The notes beneath the pieces were generated by a model. It saw only the letters and a list, made by a program, of their open reading frames with translations, was not told the DNA's origin and made no database searches. Shown in pieces: positions 8,559 through 17,713 of a stretch of 64,000 bases of DNA (position 1 is the stretch's first letter; every line of letters begins with the position of its first letter). Both the position numbers and the translations under genes were made by a program. Where the stretch lies: contig NZ_PJBE01000013.1 of the NCBI RefSeq assembly GCF_002836205.1, positions 1,922,001-1,986,000 of the forward strand, read 5' to 3'. Source of the stretch: Shewanella sp. Choline-02u-19 (GTDB lineage: Bacteria; Pseudomonadota; Gammaproteobacteria; Enterobacterales; Shewanellaceae).

Positions 8559-8927
8559 CTATCCAAAGTGAACCACCAAATATGATCCCAGCGCCATCAG
8601 CGGCAATGCCAAACGATAGATCCATACTTGAGTGCTAGCACTTAAAAACTTCGCCCCTTTAAATATCCCATATATCGCAATACCCAGCAGAAATAGACCG
8701 ATGATAAGTGCACCGGTAAGAGCACTGTATTGGTCACTGATAGAAATCGCAGTCACCAATAAGGCAAACCAGATAAAGGCAAAACCTGCCGCTGCTGCAT
8801 TAAATGTTTTAATCCCGATCATGAGCTTAGGGTGCAAATTAACCACCTCTCCTCTGATGAGTTCATTTAAGTTTGCAGTGAGTACTCCCAATACCGGCAT
8901 GATCGGGATCACAAGTGGATTTATCAA
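8559..8927 (-). CDS. Small four-helix membrane protein, unknown
   Basis: A 122-residue integral membrane protein with four hydrophobic helices. The start is a TTG at 8927 preceded by GAGG at 8-nt spacing, which is a credible ribosome site. I do not recognise the family. It stands alone between the thioesterase gene and the fatty-acid cluster. Confidence 0.6.
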   Translation of the reverse strand: MINPLVIPIMPVLGVLTANLNELIRGEVVNLHPKLMIGIKTFNAAAAGFAFIWFALLVTAISISDQYSALTGALIIGLFLLGIAIYGIFKGAKFLSASTQVWIYRLALPLMALGSYLVVHFG

Positions 8928-9098
8928 TTTTTCAACCTCAAATATGATGTTTAACGCTATGTAACTAGTATCTGCCTCAATAAGTGGTTATACCAGTTTA
9001 GAGTGGCAAGATGAACCAAGGTTAACCTGTGAAATATACAAAGTTAATCTAACGAGGATAAAGCATATTATTTGAGGTTTAAAAAATGATTTCCATAA

Positions 9099-9121
9099 AA
9101 AAAGCGCCATAGAGGCGCTTT
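9099..9121 (-). terminator. Terminator of fabF
   Basis: On the minus strand, AAGCGCC-TCTA-GGCGCTT is followed by TTTTTATGG. It lies 19 bp after the fabF stop and closes the fatty-acid gene cluster. Confidence 0.9.
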
Positions 9122-9139
9122 AATAATGAGTGGTTGTGG

Positions 9140-10378
9140 CTAGATTTTCTTAAACAGTAACGAGCCGTTAGTGCCACCAAATCCAAACGAGTTACAGAGA
9201 CCATACTCAAATTTACAGTCACGTGCGGTATGAGGAACAAAGTCCAAATCACAGCCTTCATCTGGATTATCTAAATTCAATGTTGGCGGAATAACCTGAT
9301 CTCGAAGTGCTAACAAAGTAACGATAGCTTCAACAGATCCTGCCGCACCCAAAAGATGCCCTGTCATTGATTTAGTCGAGCTAACAGCTAAGTCGTATGC
9401 ATGAGCACCAAACGTCGACTTTACCGCTGCAGCCTCCGCTCTATCGCCTGTAGGGGTCGATGTACCATGGGCATTAATGTAGCCGATAGCTTCACGACCA
9501 ATTTTAGCATCATTAATCGCATTCGCCATTGCCGCTGCAGCGCCTGCACCATCACTTGGAGGTGACGTCATATGGAACGCATCGCCACTCATACCGAACC
9601 CGACAAGTTCACCGTATATGGTTGCACCACGTGCTTTGGCGTGTTCGTATTCTTCCATGACCATGACACCAGCACCATCGCCAATGACAAATCCATCACG
9701 GTCTTTGTCCCAAGGTCGGCTAGCCGCCAGTGGATCATCGTTACGGGTAGAAAGCGCTTTGGCAGAGCCAAAACCTGCAACCGCTAATGGACAAGTAGCA
9801 TCTTCAGCGCCACCTGCAACCATAACATCAGCGTCGCCATACGCGATTGTACGCGCCGCAAAACCAATATTATGCACACCTGTAGTACAAGCGGTTGTCA
9901 CCGCGAAGTTAGGGCCTGTCATGCCGTATTTAATCGATAGGTGACCTGATATCATATTAATGATGGTGCTTGGCACAAAAAATGGCGACACTTTACGCGG
10001 TCCACCTTTCAATAAAGCGCTGTGATTTTTCTCAATCAAAGGTAATCCGCCCATGCCCGCACCAATAGCGGTGCCTACACGTCCAGGATCAACCTTGTCC
10101 ATCTCTAAACCTGAATCTTCTACAGCTTGTATGCCAGCAGCCATACCGTATTGGATAAACAGATCCATCTTACGGGCATCTTTACGTGACATGTACTGTT
10201 CAACGTCAAAGTCTTTAACAGAACCGCTAAAACGAGTAGTGAACTCGCTAGCATCAAATTTGGTTATTGGTGCGATACCACTTTTACCGGAAACCAGTGC
10301 TTTCCAAGTTGAATCTACAGTATTGCCCACAGGGCTAACTAGGCCTAAGCCAGTTACGACGACACGACGTTTAGACAC
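9140..10378 (-). CDS. fabF: 3-oxoacyl-ACP synthase II
   Basis: Elongating condensing enzyme (KAS II) of type II fatty acid synthesis; in E. coli it makes cis-vaccenate and controls temperature-dependent membrane fluidity. The Cys-His-His triad is visible: Cys164 in TTACTTGVHN, the INAHGTSTPTGD histidine and the KSMTGHLLGAAG histidine. Its 412 residues are full length. It is the last gene of the fab cluster and is separated from acpP by a hairpin terminator, so it is probably also read from its own promoter. Confidence 0.97.
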   Translation of the reverse strand: MSKRRVVVTGLGLVSPVGNTVDSTWKALVSGKSGIAPITKFDASEFTTRFSGSVKDFDVEQYMSRKDARKMDLFIQYGMAAGIQAVEDSGLEMDKVDPGRVGTAIGAGMGGLPLIEKNHSALLKGGPRKVSPFFVPSTIINMISGHLSIKYGMTGPNFAVTTACTTGVHNIGFAARTIAYGDADVMVAGGAEDATCPLAVAGFGSAKALSTRNDDPLAASRPWDKDRDGFVIGDGAGVMVMEEYEHAKARGATIYGELVGFGMSGDAFHMTSPPSDGAGAAAAMANAINDAKIGREAIGYINAHGTSTPTGDRAEAAAVKSTFGAHAYDLAVSSTKSMTGHLLGAAGSVEAIVTLLALRDQVIPPTLNLDNPDEGCDLDFVPHTARDCKFEYGLCNSFGFGGTNGSLLFKKI

Positions 10379-10539
10379 GCTATCACCTTTATCTAATTAA
10401 AAATGAATTGTTATGATAGTACTAAAGAGTTTGAACTACCAATACCTTCACGAGCCAGGTCTGATTGGTGTATTGAAGCGGAAGCGAGGACATTATTGCT
10501 TAAAGACTTACATCAACCAGCGGCTTTTACAAACAAAAA

Positions 10540-10566
10540 CAGGCGGCATAAATGCCGCCTGTTTTC
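10540..10566. terminator. Terminator after acpP
   Basis: CAGGCGGCAT-AA-ATGCCGCCTG is a 10-bp GC-rich stem followed by T-runs on both strands (TTTTTG on the minus strand). It lies 12 bp beyond the acpP stop and would let acpP be transcribed far more than fabF. Confidence 0.9.
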
Positions 10567-10578
10567 AGAAATTCTAGA

Positions 10579-10812
10579 TTACTGATTCTTAGAAACGTAA
10601 TCGATCGCTGCTTGAACAGTAGTGATCTTTTCTGCTTCTTCATCAGGGATCTCGGTATCAAACTCTTCTTCTAGAGCCATAACCAATTCAACAGTGTCTA
10701 GAGAATCGGCACCTAAATCGTCAACGAAAGATGCTGCTGATTTAACGTCTTCTTCTTTAACACCTAGTTGCTCGATGATGATTTTCTTTACACGTTCTTC
10801 GATGTTGCTCAT
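10579..10812 (-). CDS. acpP: Acyl carrier protein
   Basis: 77-residue acidic carrier of growing acyl chains. Ser37 in GADSLDTVELVM receives the 4'-phosphopantetheine arm. It sits between fabG and fabF with a 158-bp leader that contains two stem-loops and a strong AGGAAAG ribosome site, and a terminator follows. This fits the high, separate expression expected of this protein. Confidence 0.98.
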   Translation of the reverse strand: MSNIEERVKKIIIEQLGVKEEDVKSAASFVDDLGADSLDTVELVMALEEEFDTEIPDEEAEKITTVQAAIDYVSKNQ

Positions 10813-10893
10813 TGTTTTCTTTCCTATTCAAATTACGCACTTGCGTAAGATTGCGAGTAGTTTATTGAATTTGACAGACATTGCAAGCTTAAC

Positions 10894-10914
10894 TTTTGTG
10901 GTCTAACCACAAAA
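10894..10914. repeat. Perfect 9-bp inverted repeat in the fabG-acpP spacer
   Basis: TTTTGTGGT-CTA-ACCACAAAA. No T-run follows beyond the stem. Together with the next hairpin (ACCTCT-CGAA-AGAGGT, 10938-10953) it forms a two-stem spacer. It may process or attenuate fabG read-through, or it may be an operator of acpP. Confidence 0.55.
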
Positions 10915-10970
10915 TGGGCTCACGTTTGATGCAGATCACCTCTCGAAAGAGGTAATAGCCCGTCATTCAC

Positions 10971-11717
10971 TTAAACCATGTACATTCCACCGTTCACATG
11001 GAGAGTCTCTCCAGTGATGTAAGCGGCAGAGTCGGACGCTAAAAAGAGGACTGCGTTAGCAATTTCCTGCGCCTGACCAAGTCTTTCCATTGGCACTCTA
11101 GACATAATAGCTTGTTGCTGCTCTTCCGTCAGCTCATCTGTCATGTCTGTCTGGATAAATCCAGGAGCAATAGCATTAACTGTTATTTGACGAGATGCAA
11201 CCTCTCTTGCAAGAGATTTTGTAAATCCGATCAAACCTGCTTTAGCAGCAGAGTAGTTAGTTTGGCCTGCATTGCCCATGGTGCCTACCACAGAGCCAAT
11301 ATTGATGATGCGTCCATGACGTTTTTTCATCATAGGTCTCATGACCGCTTTTGAAGTGCGAAATATCGAAGTTAGGTTAGTGTCAATAATATCTTGCCAC
11401 TCATCGTCCTTCATTCGCATCAATAAATTATCACGAGTAATGCCTGCGTTGTTAACTAAAATATCAACATCGCCAGCTTTTTCTTTAATTGTGCTGAACA
11501 AGGCTTTAACCGAGTCGCCGTCAGTAACGTTTAAAACAAGACCATGACCATTATCACCTAAATAGGCTTGAATAGCTTCTGCGCCACGTTCACTTGTTGC
11601 TGTCCCTATTACCACAGCACCAGCAGACACTAGAGTCTCAGCTACTGCACGACCAATACCACGGCTAGCGCCTGTTACAAGGGCAACTTTGCCAGTCAGA
11701 TCAAAACTTATACTCAT
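10971..11717 (-). CDS. fabG: 3-oxoacyl-ACP reductase
   Basis: NADPH-dependent reduction of 3-oxoacyl-ACP, the first reductive step of elongation. It is a short-chain dehydrogenase with the TGASRGIG cofactor loop, VNNAG, and the Ser142-Tyr155-Lys159 catalytic set (YSAAK). Its 248 residues are the standard length. It follows fabD by 9 bp in the same operon and shares its transcript. Confidence 0.97.
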   Translation of the reverse strand: MSISFDLTGKVALVTGASRGIGRAVAETLVSAGAVVIGTATSERGAEAIQAYLGDNGHGLVLNVTDGDSVKALFSTIKEKAGDVDILVNNAGITRDNLLMRMKDDEWQDIIDTNLTSIFRTSKAVMRPMMKKRHGRIINIGSVVGTMGNAGQTNYSAAKAGLIGFTKSLAREVASRQITVNAIAPGFIQTDMTDELTEEQQQAIMSRVPMERLGQAQEIANAVLFLASDSAAYITGETLHVNGGMYMV

Positions 11718-11726
11718 TAGATTTCC

Positions 11727-12653
11727 TTATTCGGTCAATGCCGCGAATGACGCAACATCGTTAATTGCTTTTGCTGTTAGTGAGCGATTGATACGCTTAC
11801 TAAGCCCAGTCAGTACTTTTCCTGGACCAATTTCAAACAAATCGGTGATACCCTGCTCGGCCATTAGCTCTACAGTTTCCGACCATCTGACTGGACAATA
11901 TAACTGGCGAACCAATGCAGCTTTAATCTCTTGTGCTGCATTAGGGCTTGCGACATCAACATTATTGATCACTTTTACTGAAGGTATGCTGAATTCAATA
12001 TCAATTAGTGCTATTGCAAGTTTATCTGCAGCAGGTTTCATCAATTGGCAATGTGAAGGTACACTCACTGGTAGCGCAACGGCCATTTTGGCACCGTTTT
12101 CTTTACATATTGCCGCAGCGCGTTCTACGGCTGCTTTTTCACCCGCAATCACGACTTGACCGGGGCTATTATAATTAACAGGGCTAACGACTTCGCCTTG
12201 AGCAGCTTCTGCGCACGCAGTTGCGATAGCGTCATTGTCTAAACCGATTATGGCAAACATGGCGCCAGTGCCTGCTGGAACCGCTTGTTGCATTAGCTGA
12301 CCACGTAGCTCAACCAATTTAATTGCCGCTTCAAAACCCATCACACCAGCACACACGAGTGCTGAGTATTCACCCAGACTATGGCCAGCCATCACCTTTG
12401 GCAAACTTTTACCCGAGGCTGCATAAGCGCGATAAATTGCAACACTCGCCGCTAATAACGCTGGCTGAGTTTTATCGGTTTGATTCAGCGCTTCAACCGG
12501 ACCTTGTTGAACGAGTTCCCAAAGGTCATAACCTAGAACGTTGCTTGCTTGAGCAAATGTCTCACCTATAATCGGTTGAGATTCGGCAAGTTCTGCCAAC
12601 ATTCCTAATGCCTGTGAACCCTGTCCTGGGAATACAAAAGCTGTATTTTCCAT
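11727..12653 (-). CDS. fabD: Malonyl-CoA:ACP transacylase
   Basis: Loads malonate onto ACP. The nucleophile elbow GHSLGEYSA places Ser92 at the expected position, and the N-terminal FVFPGQGSQ and a C-terminal EIGPGKVL are typical. It has 308 residues and lies between fabH (44 bp upstream) and fabG (9 bp downstream) in the classic cluster. Confidence 0.97.
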   Translation of the reverse strand: MENTAFVFPGQGSQALGMLAELAESQPIIGETFAQASNVLGYDLWELVQQGPVEALNQTDKTQPALLAASVAIYRAYAASGKSLPKVMAGHSLGEYSALVCAGVMGFEAAIKLVELRGQLMQQAVPAGTGAMFAIIGLDNDAIATACAEAAQGEVVSPVNYNSPGQVVIAGEKAAVERAAAICKENGAKMAVALPVSVPSHCQLMKPAADKLAIALIDIEFSIPSVKVINNVDVASPNAAQEIKAALVRQLYCPVRWSETVELMAEQGITDLFEIGPGKVLTGLSKRINRSLTAKAINDVASFAALTE

Positions 12654-12697
12654 ATTAATCTACCTTTAAAATTGACGTCTTACCGTTAATACGGCTG

Positions 12698-13657
12698 TTA
12701 GAACCGAACTAAAGCACTTCCCCAGGCAAATCCTGCACCGAAGGCTTCAAGCAAAATCATTTGACCACGTTGGATACGCCCATCTCTCACGGCTTCATCT
12801 AAGGCAATCGGCACTGACGCAGCGGATGTATTACCATGCTTTGCTAAAGTCAGTACGACTTTATCAAGACTCATGTCCAATTTCTTTGCGGTCGCTTTGA
12901 TAATTCTAAAATTAGCCTGATGTGGCACCAGCCAATCAATATCAGACTTTTCAATATTATTTTGACGCAATGTTTCAGTGACAACATGGGACAGTTGCGT
13001 AACGGCAACCTTAAACACGTCGTTACCTTTCATCGTCATGTACCCAAGCTCTTCTGAATCATCCCCTTTACGCGATGGAATAGAACACTTTAACAAGTCA
13101 GCTTGACGGCCGTCAGCATAAATATGCGTTGAAATAATACCAGGTTCTGTGGATGCACTTAATACTGCTGCGCCGGCACCATCGCCAAATAGAATGATAG
13201 TCGAACGGTCTTCAGGTTTACACAAACGAGATAATACATCGGCACCGATAACCAACACATTGCGCGCCGCACCCGATTTTACATATTGGTCAGCAACCGA
13301 TAATGCGTAAACAAAACCAGAGCATGCTGCTGCAATATCAAATGCCGGAATAGTATGAATTCCAAGCATCGCTTGAATTTCACAAGCCGCGGCGGGGAAA
13401 GCATTGCTCGCACTAGTGGTGCCACAAACAATCATATCGATTTCAGTTGCATCAATACCGGCCATTTCGATGGCTTTTAATGCAGCTTGATACCCCATCG
13501 TCGCAACAGTTTCTTCTGCTGCAGCGATTCGACGCTCTGAAATACCTGTGCGATCAACGATCCATTGGTCGGTGGTTTCCACCATTTTCTCTAGATCTTG
13601 ATTACTGCGCACTTGTACCGGTAGATAACTACCAGTACCGAGAATTTTTGTATGCAT
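12698..13657 (-). CDS. fabH: 3-oxoacyl-ACP synthase III
   Basis: Starts fatty acid synthesis by condensing acetyl-CoA with malonyl-ACP. Cys112 in AAACSGFVYAL, the VPHQANFRI histidine and the HGNTSAAS asparagine form the catalytic triad. It is 319 residues and starts 10 bp after plsX. In this group of bacteria FabH is the entry point for flux into membrane lipids. Confidence 0.97.
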   Translation of the reverse strand: MHTKILGTGSYLPVQVRSNQDLEKMVETTDQWIVDRTGISERRIAAAEETVATMGYQAALKAIEMAGIDATEIDMIVCGTTSASNAFPAAACEIQAMLGIHTIPAFDIAAACSGFVYALSVADQYVKSGAARNVLVIGADVLSRLCKPEDRSTIILFGDGAGAAVLSASTEPGIISTHIYADGRQADLLKCSIPSRKGDDSEELGYMTMKGNDVFKVAVTQLSHVVTETLRQNNIEKSDIDWLVPHQANFRIIKATAKKLDMSLDKVVLTLAKHGNTSAASVPIALDEAVRDGRIQRGQMILLEAFGAGFAWGSALVRF

Positions 13658-13667
13658 AAGAAATTTA

Positions 13668-14696
13668 TCAGCTATTAATATCTAAAAGAATCGACTCTAG
13701 ACGGTCTTCGATCATCTGAGGGAGTCGACGTTGTGCTTCTGTTACTGCCAAGCTTATTGCTTGTAAAAAAGCAGTTTCATCTGCACACCCATGACTTTTT
13801 ACTACAATTCCGCGCAATCCTATCAGACTTGCGCCATTGTAGTGGTCGGGGTTCATCTGATCTAACAAAGAATGAATGCGTGGCGCTATAATTTTGGCGA
13901 GAATACGTACAAAAAAACCATCAGACAGGCCTTTTTTCAACTGATGAATGAGTAGCCTTGCAATACCTTCCGACGTTTTTAACGTAATATTGCCGACAAA
14001 ACCATCACACACGATCACATCGACATTACCCGAATAGATCTCATCACCTTCAATAAAACCAGTGTAGTTCACTTGAGGAATTTGTTGCAGTAGTTGACCT
14101 GCCTGCTGAACCTGGTCATTACCTTTAATCTCTTCAATACCGACATTGAGCAAAGCCACCTTTGGCGAAACCGTTTTATCAACCGTTTCACTCAGCACTG
14201 AGCCCATCACCGCAAATTGGAGTAAAGTTTCTGAATCGCAAGATACGTTTGCACCTAAGTCTAATAAATAAACAGGCGTATTATTTACCGCAGGTAAACA
14301 AGTAACAAGTGCTGGGCGGTCAATGCCGGGCAAAGTCTTAAGCAGTACTTTGGACATCGCCATTAACGCACCTGTATTACCCGCGCTCAAGCAAGCTTGT
14401 GCTTTACCGTCACGCACTAATTCTATTGCGAGACGCATAGAACTTTGCTTACGATTTCTTAAGGCATGGACAGGTCGATCGGACATAGTAACCACTTCGG
14501 TTGTATGTTTAATCTCAATACGATTTTTAACTGCTGGTTCAGCAGATACAAGATATTTGTCTATCTGGACTTGATCGCCCACGAGTATGACTTTTAAGAG
14601 GGGGTTTAAGCGAAGTGCCTGCAAAGTTGCAGGCACTGTGATGCGGGGACCAAAGTCGCCCCCCATCGCATCTAACGCAAGCGTCAGATTTGTCAT
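13668..14696 (-). CDS. plsX: Phosphate acyltransferase PlsX
   Basis: Converts acyl-ACP to acyl-phosphate for phospholipid synthesis and acts as a peripheral membrane protein. The N-terminal LALDAMGGDFGP motif and SAGNTGALMA are diagnostic. The 342-residue length is normal. It sits between rpmF and fabH, so ribosome-protein and lipid genes are expressed together. Confidence 0.96.
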   Translation of the reverse strand: MTNLTLALDAMGGDFGPRITVPATLQALRLNPLLKVILVGDQVQIDKYLVSAEPAVKNRIEIKHTTEVVTMSDRPVHALRNRKQSSMRLAIELVRDGKAQACLSAGNTGALMAMSKVLLKTLPGIDRPALVTCLPAVNNTPVYLLDLGANVSCDSETLLQFAVMGSVLSETVDKTVSPKVALLNVGIEEIKGNDQVQQAGQLLQQIPQVNYTGFIEGDEIYSGNVDVIVCDGFVGNITLKTSEGIARLLIHQLKKGLSDGFFVRILAKIIAPRIHSLLDQMNPDHYNGASLIGLRGIVVKSHGCADETAFLQAISLAVTEAQRRLPQMIEDRLESILLDINS

Positions 14697-14710
14697 CAGG
14701 GTCTCAACAA

Positions 14711-14881
14711 TTACTTGTTGATAACCTTTTGACCACGGTAAAAACCATCCGCAGTCACATTGTGACGAAGGTGTAGTTCACCACTCGTTGAATCCACAGA
14801 CAATTGAGGCGTGCTCAATGAATCATGTGAACGACGCATTCCGCGCTTTGAACGAGATTTTTTGTTCTTTTGTACAGCCAT
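14711..14881 (-). CDS. rpmF: Ribosomal protein bL32
   Basis: A 56-residue basic ribosomal protein (MAVQKNKKSRSKRG..., ending GQKVINK), translated here by hand. The N-terminal MAVQ..KKS..KRGMRR motif is standard for L32. It is the short-form protein without the CxxC zinc pairs of some lineages. It starts 17 bp after yceD and ends 14 bp before plsX, as in E. coli. Confidence 0.97.
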   Translation of the reverse strand: MAVQKNKKSRSKRGMRRSHDSLSTPQLSVDSTSGELHLRHNVTADGFYRGQKVINK

Positions 14882-14898
14882 TGGACCTGTCTCCTAGA

Positions 14899-15423
14899 TT
14901 ACTTGCTCTTCAGTTTTTCTAACACTGCAAACGGATTTGGACGCTCCTCTTGAGCGGGTTCGATCTCGCCTACAACTACGTCTTGTTTACCTTGATGACA
15001 ATCTTCATTCTCATGCATGGCAATCAAAGGCATAGCGATTATCAATTCATCTTCGATCAATTGATGTAGACGCACTTCGCCAATTTCATTGCACTCAATA
15101 GGCTCATACACATCCGGGAGCTCATCGATTTCAGCTTCAGTCTTACAAAGACCAAAACTAAACTCGACCGTAACCTCAGTGGTAAATAGTGTCATACAAC
15201 GTTGACAATCCAGAGTGAGCTCCGTCACAGCCTTCCCGTTAAGGTAGACTATCCCCTGTATATCTACGCCACATTCAAGCGACACTGCCACATCAGAACA
15301 GTCGCCGGCACATAATTCATTTAATCGCTTTAACTGCTTACCGGGCACCAAACCTTCATACGAAAGTTGGCTAGCGGAAGCGCGAACGGGATCAATTGAA
15401 ACCGGTATCTTTACTGTTTGCAT
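14899..15423 (-). CDS. yceD: YceD / DUF177 protein
   Basis: 174-residue member of the DUF177 family, invariably next to rpmF. Family work links it to 23S rRNA accumulation or ribosome assembly; the biochemical role is unsettled. It carries a conserved LDCQRCMTLF segment and an acidic C-terminal half. It is the first gene of the rpmF-plsX-fab operon, so the main promoter should lie just upstream of 15423. Confidence 0.93.
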   Translation of the reverse strand: MQTVKIPVSIDPVRASASQLSYEGLVPGKQLKRLNELCAGDCSDVAVSLECGVDIQGIVYLNGKAVTELTLDCQRCMTLFTTEVTVEFSFGLCKTEAEIDELPDVYEPIECNEIGEVRLHQLIEDELIIAMPLIAMHENEDCHQGKQDVVVGEIEPAQEERPNPFAVLEKLKSK

Positions 15424-15816
15424 AAGGCGCGCATTTTAGGTGAATTTTAGCAGAAGTCAACACCCTTATTCTTCCAAGGTGATTAACCGCCGATGGATTC
15501 AGCTAAGTGAGTTGTTAGGTAACCGCATTGTACAAGAAACCCAAGGCGCATGACATTAAATTTCAGCGGTAAATGCGTTTAAGTGTTCGTAAATCCATCG
15601 AAGGCGCAAAATTTGTGATAACAGCGCTACTATCGAGCTATTTTCGCATCCGATTAATACCCCTTCGGCTAAGCATTAGGTCCGTTTGATGCCGTTTGTG
15701 CTCCCCCCTCTTCGGATAAACGGCAAGTAAAATCGTCGCACGACTCGCAACGTTAGCGATTAGCACTGGTTAATAAAAATAAACACTTGGTACAAAATGA
15801 TTTTCGCTAACCAATC
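15424..15816. other. Long gene-free spacer upstream of yceD
   Basis: 393 bp with no gene that I can support. It should hold the promoter of the yceD-fab operon at its left edge. It contains an inverted pair CGATGGATT / AATCCATCG about 100 bp apart (near 15490 and 15592) and a stem TGCCGTTT / AAACGGCA near 15690-15733, which may be relics of a small repeat element. Confidence 0.35.
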
Positions 15817-16014
15817 TTAGTATGACTTAACCGCCGAGCCAGCCCTTGATACCCAACTAACGATAATATGATCAAGCATTGCTATCCCTTCTCTCGCCAC
15901 AGCGCCCAATACCATGGCAAATAAAATGGTGGGATAAAGTGGTCGACTCACGTCACCACTTAAATGCACCACAACGCTGAGCATAATTAGAATCGCGACC
16001 CATAGCTTAAACAT
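15817..16014 (-). CDS. Small membrane protein, unknown
   Basis: A 65-residue protein with an N-terminal hydrophobic helix (MFKLWVAILIMLSVVVHL) and a second hydrophobic stretch (PTILFAMVLGAVA). I start at the ATG at 16014, which has a strong GGAG site 6 nt upstream; a longer in-frame reading to 16083 adds non-hydrophobic residues and has no such site. No family recognised. Confidence 0.55.
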   Translation of the reverse strand: MFKLWVAILIMLSVVVHLSGDVSRPLYPTILFAMVLGAVAREGIAMLDHIIVSWVSRAGSAVKSY

Positions 16015-16276
16015 ATTTATCTCCAAGTGAATGTCTTCTGCGACTGCATGGTATTCACCAACACCTGTATAACGGCTGAACATTACCTGTTGACATCAAT
16101 TTACCCTATCAATAGATATTATTACGTAAAATAGAAGTAAGGCCATCATCCATTGATGTCGTCTTGTAAAAGATAAAAAAGGCGTTGAGTACAATAATGA
16201 CTTGCTAATGCCATTCATCTTTAGCGAAAATACTTATCTATAAAAGTATCTCGATTGCCAACTCTAAGGTTAAACC

Positions 16277-16858
16277 ATGTCAAAAGCGCTTATATTGGCC
16301 TCCACATCTCCATTTCGAAAGCAGCTCCTAAATAAGCTCAACTTGCCCTTTAGCTGCTGCTCTCCTGAAGTCGATGAAACACCTTTAAACAACGAATCCC
16401 CAAAAGACTTAGTTCTTAGGCTATCCAAGCTTAAAGCGGCGGCAGGCGCAGCCAAATATACCAAGGGTGTCGTAATTGGTTCTGATCAAGTAGCAGTCAT
16501 CAATAATCAGATTATTGGCAAACCACTTAATCGTGAAACCGCAATACAACAACTGTCACAATCGAGCGGTCAATCCATCACCTTCTATACAGGACTGGCG
16601 CTACACGATGTAGAAAGCGGTCAGGTTGAAGCTATCGTCGAACCCTTCATTGTCCACTTTAGGACGCTCACCCCTGAAGCCATTAGCCGTTATGTCGATA
16701 TTGAACAACCTTTTTATTGTGCTGGTAGCTTTAAATGTGAAGGTTTGGGTATTGCACTATTTGAACGCTTAGAAGGTAAAGACCCCAACACATTAGTCGG
16801 TCTGCCGTTAATCTCTCTCATCGATTTATTGCACCTACAAGGGATAGATGTGTTGTAA
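16277..16858 (+). CDS. yceF: Maf-family nucleotide pyrophosphatase (YceF type)
   Basis: Hydrolyses non-canonical nucleoside triphosphates; the YceF subgroup prefers 7-methyl-GTP. Motifs seen are LASTSPFRKQLL at the N-terminus, SPEVDE, and GSDQVAVINNQIIGKP with the catalytic Asp. The 193-residue length fits. It lies between the yceD-rpmF cluster and rluC, as yceF does in E. coli, which supports this subgroup over YhdE. It is read on the opposite strand to its neighbours. Confidence 0.92.
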   Translation: MSKALILASTSPFRKQLLNKLNLPFSCCSPEVDETPLNNESPKDLVLRLSKLKAAAGAAKYTKGVVIGSDQVAVINNQIIGKPLNRETAIQQLSQSSGQSITFYTGLALHDVESGQVEAIVEPFIVHFRTLTPEAISRYVDIEQPFYCAGSFKCEGLGIALFERLEGKDPNTLVGLPLISLIDLLHLQGIDVL

Positions 16859-17068
16859 ATGACAATGTCTGCCGAGACTAGATGAGTATGCTCATGACGC
16901 GAGGGAGTGAATATGAAAGAAAGTCGTCAAAAGCGTGCAAGCTGCAGCAACTGAGATAAATATAATGACAAGGATGGACAGTGGCGAGTCACCAATTTGG
17001 ATTGACGAGACCGCGGCACTGTCGTCCTACGAGCGTTAACGCGGTTTAGCGTTAAGCATATGAATAAC

Positions 17069-17713
17069 TTATAGCACGCTCAACAGCGCTAACGGCGTAG
17101 CGATAATGGCTTTGGGCTGCGCTAAAATCAGTTTGTCGTGGCTATGAGCACCGTAGCTAACGCCTACCGCATCAATGCCAGCGTTATTTGCCATGTTCAA
17201 ATCATGCAAAGAGTCACCGACCATCACCGCACGTTCAGGCGCAACATTAAGCTCTTTTAACAACTCGAGCAGCATGTCAGGATTAGGCTTACTTTTTGAT
17301 TCATCAGCGCAGCGGCTAGATTCAAAATGATGACCCAAACCTGTTTCGGCTAAAACGCGATTTAAACCATTTCTACCCTTACCTGTCGCCACGGCCATAC
17401 GATAGTTTCTCGCCGATAGCTGCTTTAGTAACGTTTCACTATCCGCAAACAATGGGCTCGGAGTGGTGTTTAGCGTTAAGTAATGCTCTTTATACGAGGC
17501 TATCATTGGCGCAAAGTTAGCTTGCCCCAACAATGGGTAAAGCGTCTTAAGCGCTTCATCCATAGATAAACCAATAATATCACGAATAGCGTTTTCGCTT
17601 GGCTTAACTAAAGATAGAGAATCGGCCATCTGTTGCATACAGGCCACGATTTTACTGATGGAGTCCATTAAGGTTCCATCCCAATCAAAAATGACGAGTT
17701 CGTATGACTTCAT
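17069..17713 (-). CDS. HAD-superfamily hydrolase (phosphoglycolate-phosphatase-like)
   Basis: 214-residue phosphatase. The HAD motif I FDWDGTLMDS gives nucleophile Asp10 and acid Asp12. Motif II lies at AVATGKG, motif III at SKPNPDM and motif IV at MVGDSLHDLNMA. The alpha-helical cap between motifs I and II is of the Gph/YfhB type. Its ATG overlaps the rluC stop by 4 nt, so the two are translationally coupled. The physiological substrate is not evident. Confidence 0.88.
   Translation of the reverse strand: MKSYELVIFDWDGTLMDSISKIVACMQQMADSLSLVKPSENAIRDIIGLSMDEALKTLYPLLGQANFAPMIASYKEHYLTLNTTPSPLFADSETLLKQLSARNYRMAVATGKGRNGLNRVLAETGLGHHFESSRCADESKSKPNPDMLLELLKELNVAPERAVMVGDSLHDLNMANNAGIDAVGVSYGAHSHDKLILAQPKAIIATPLALLSVL

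Noticed and set aside
16911..16955. Short frame after yceF with GGGAGTG before ATG
   Set aside because: Only 13 codons; no support beyond the ribosome-like site.
17032..17041. GCGTTAACGC palindrome after the HAD gene
   Set aside because: Too short and no T-run, so not called as terminator.
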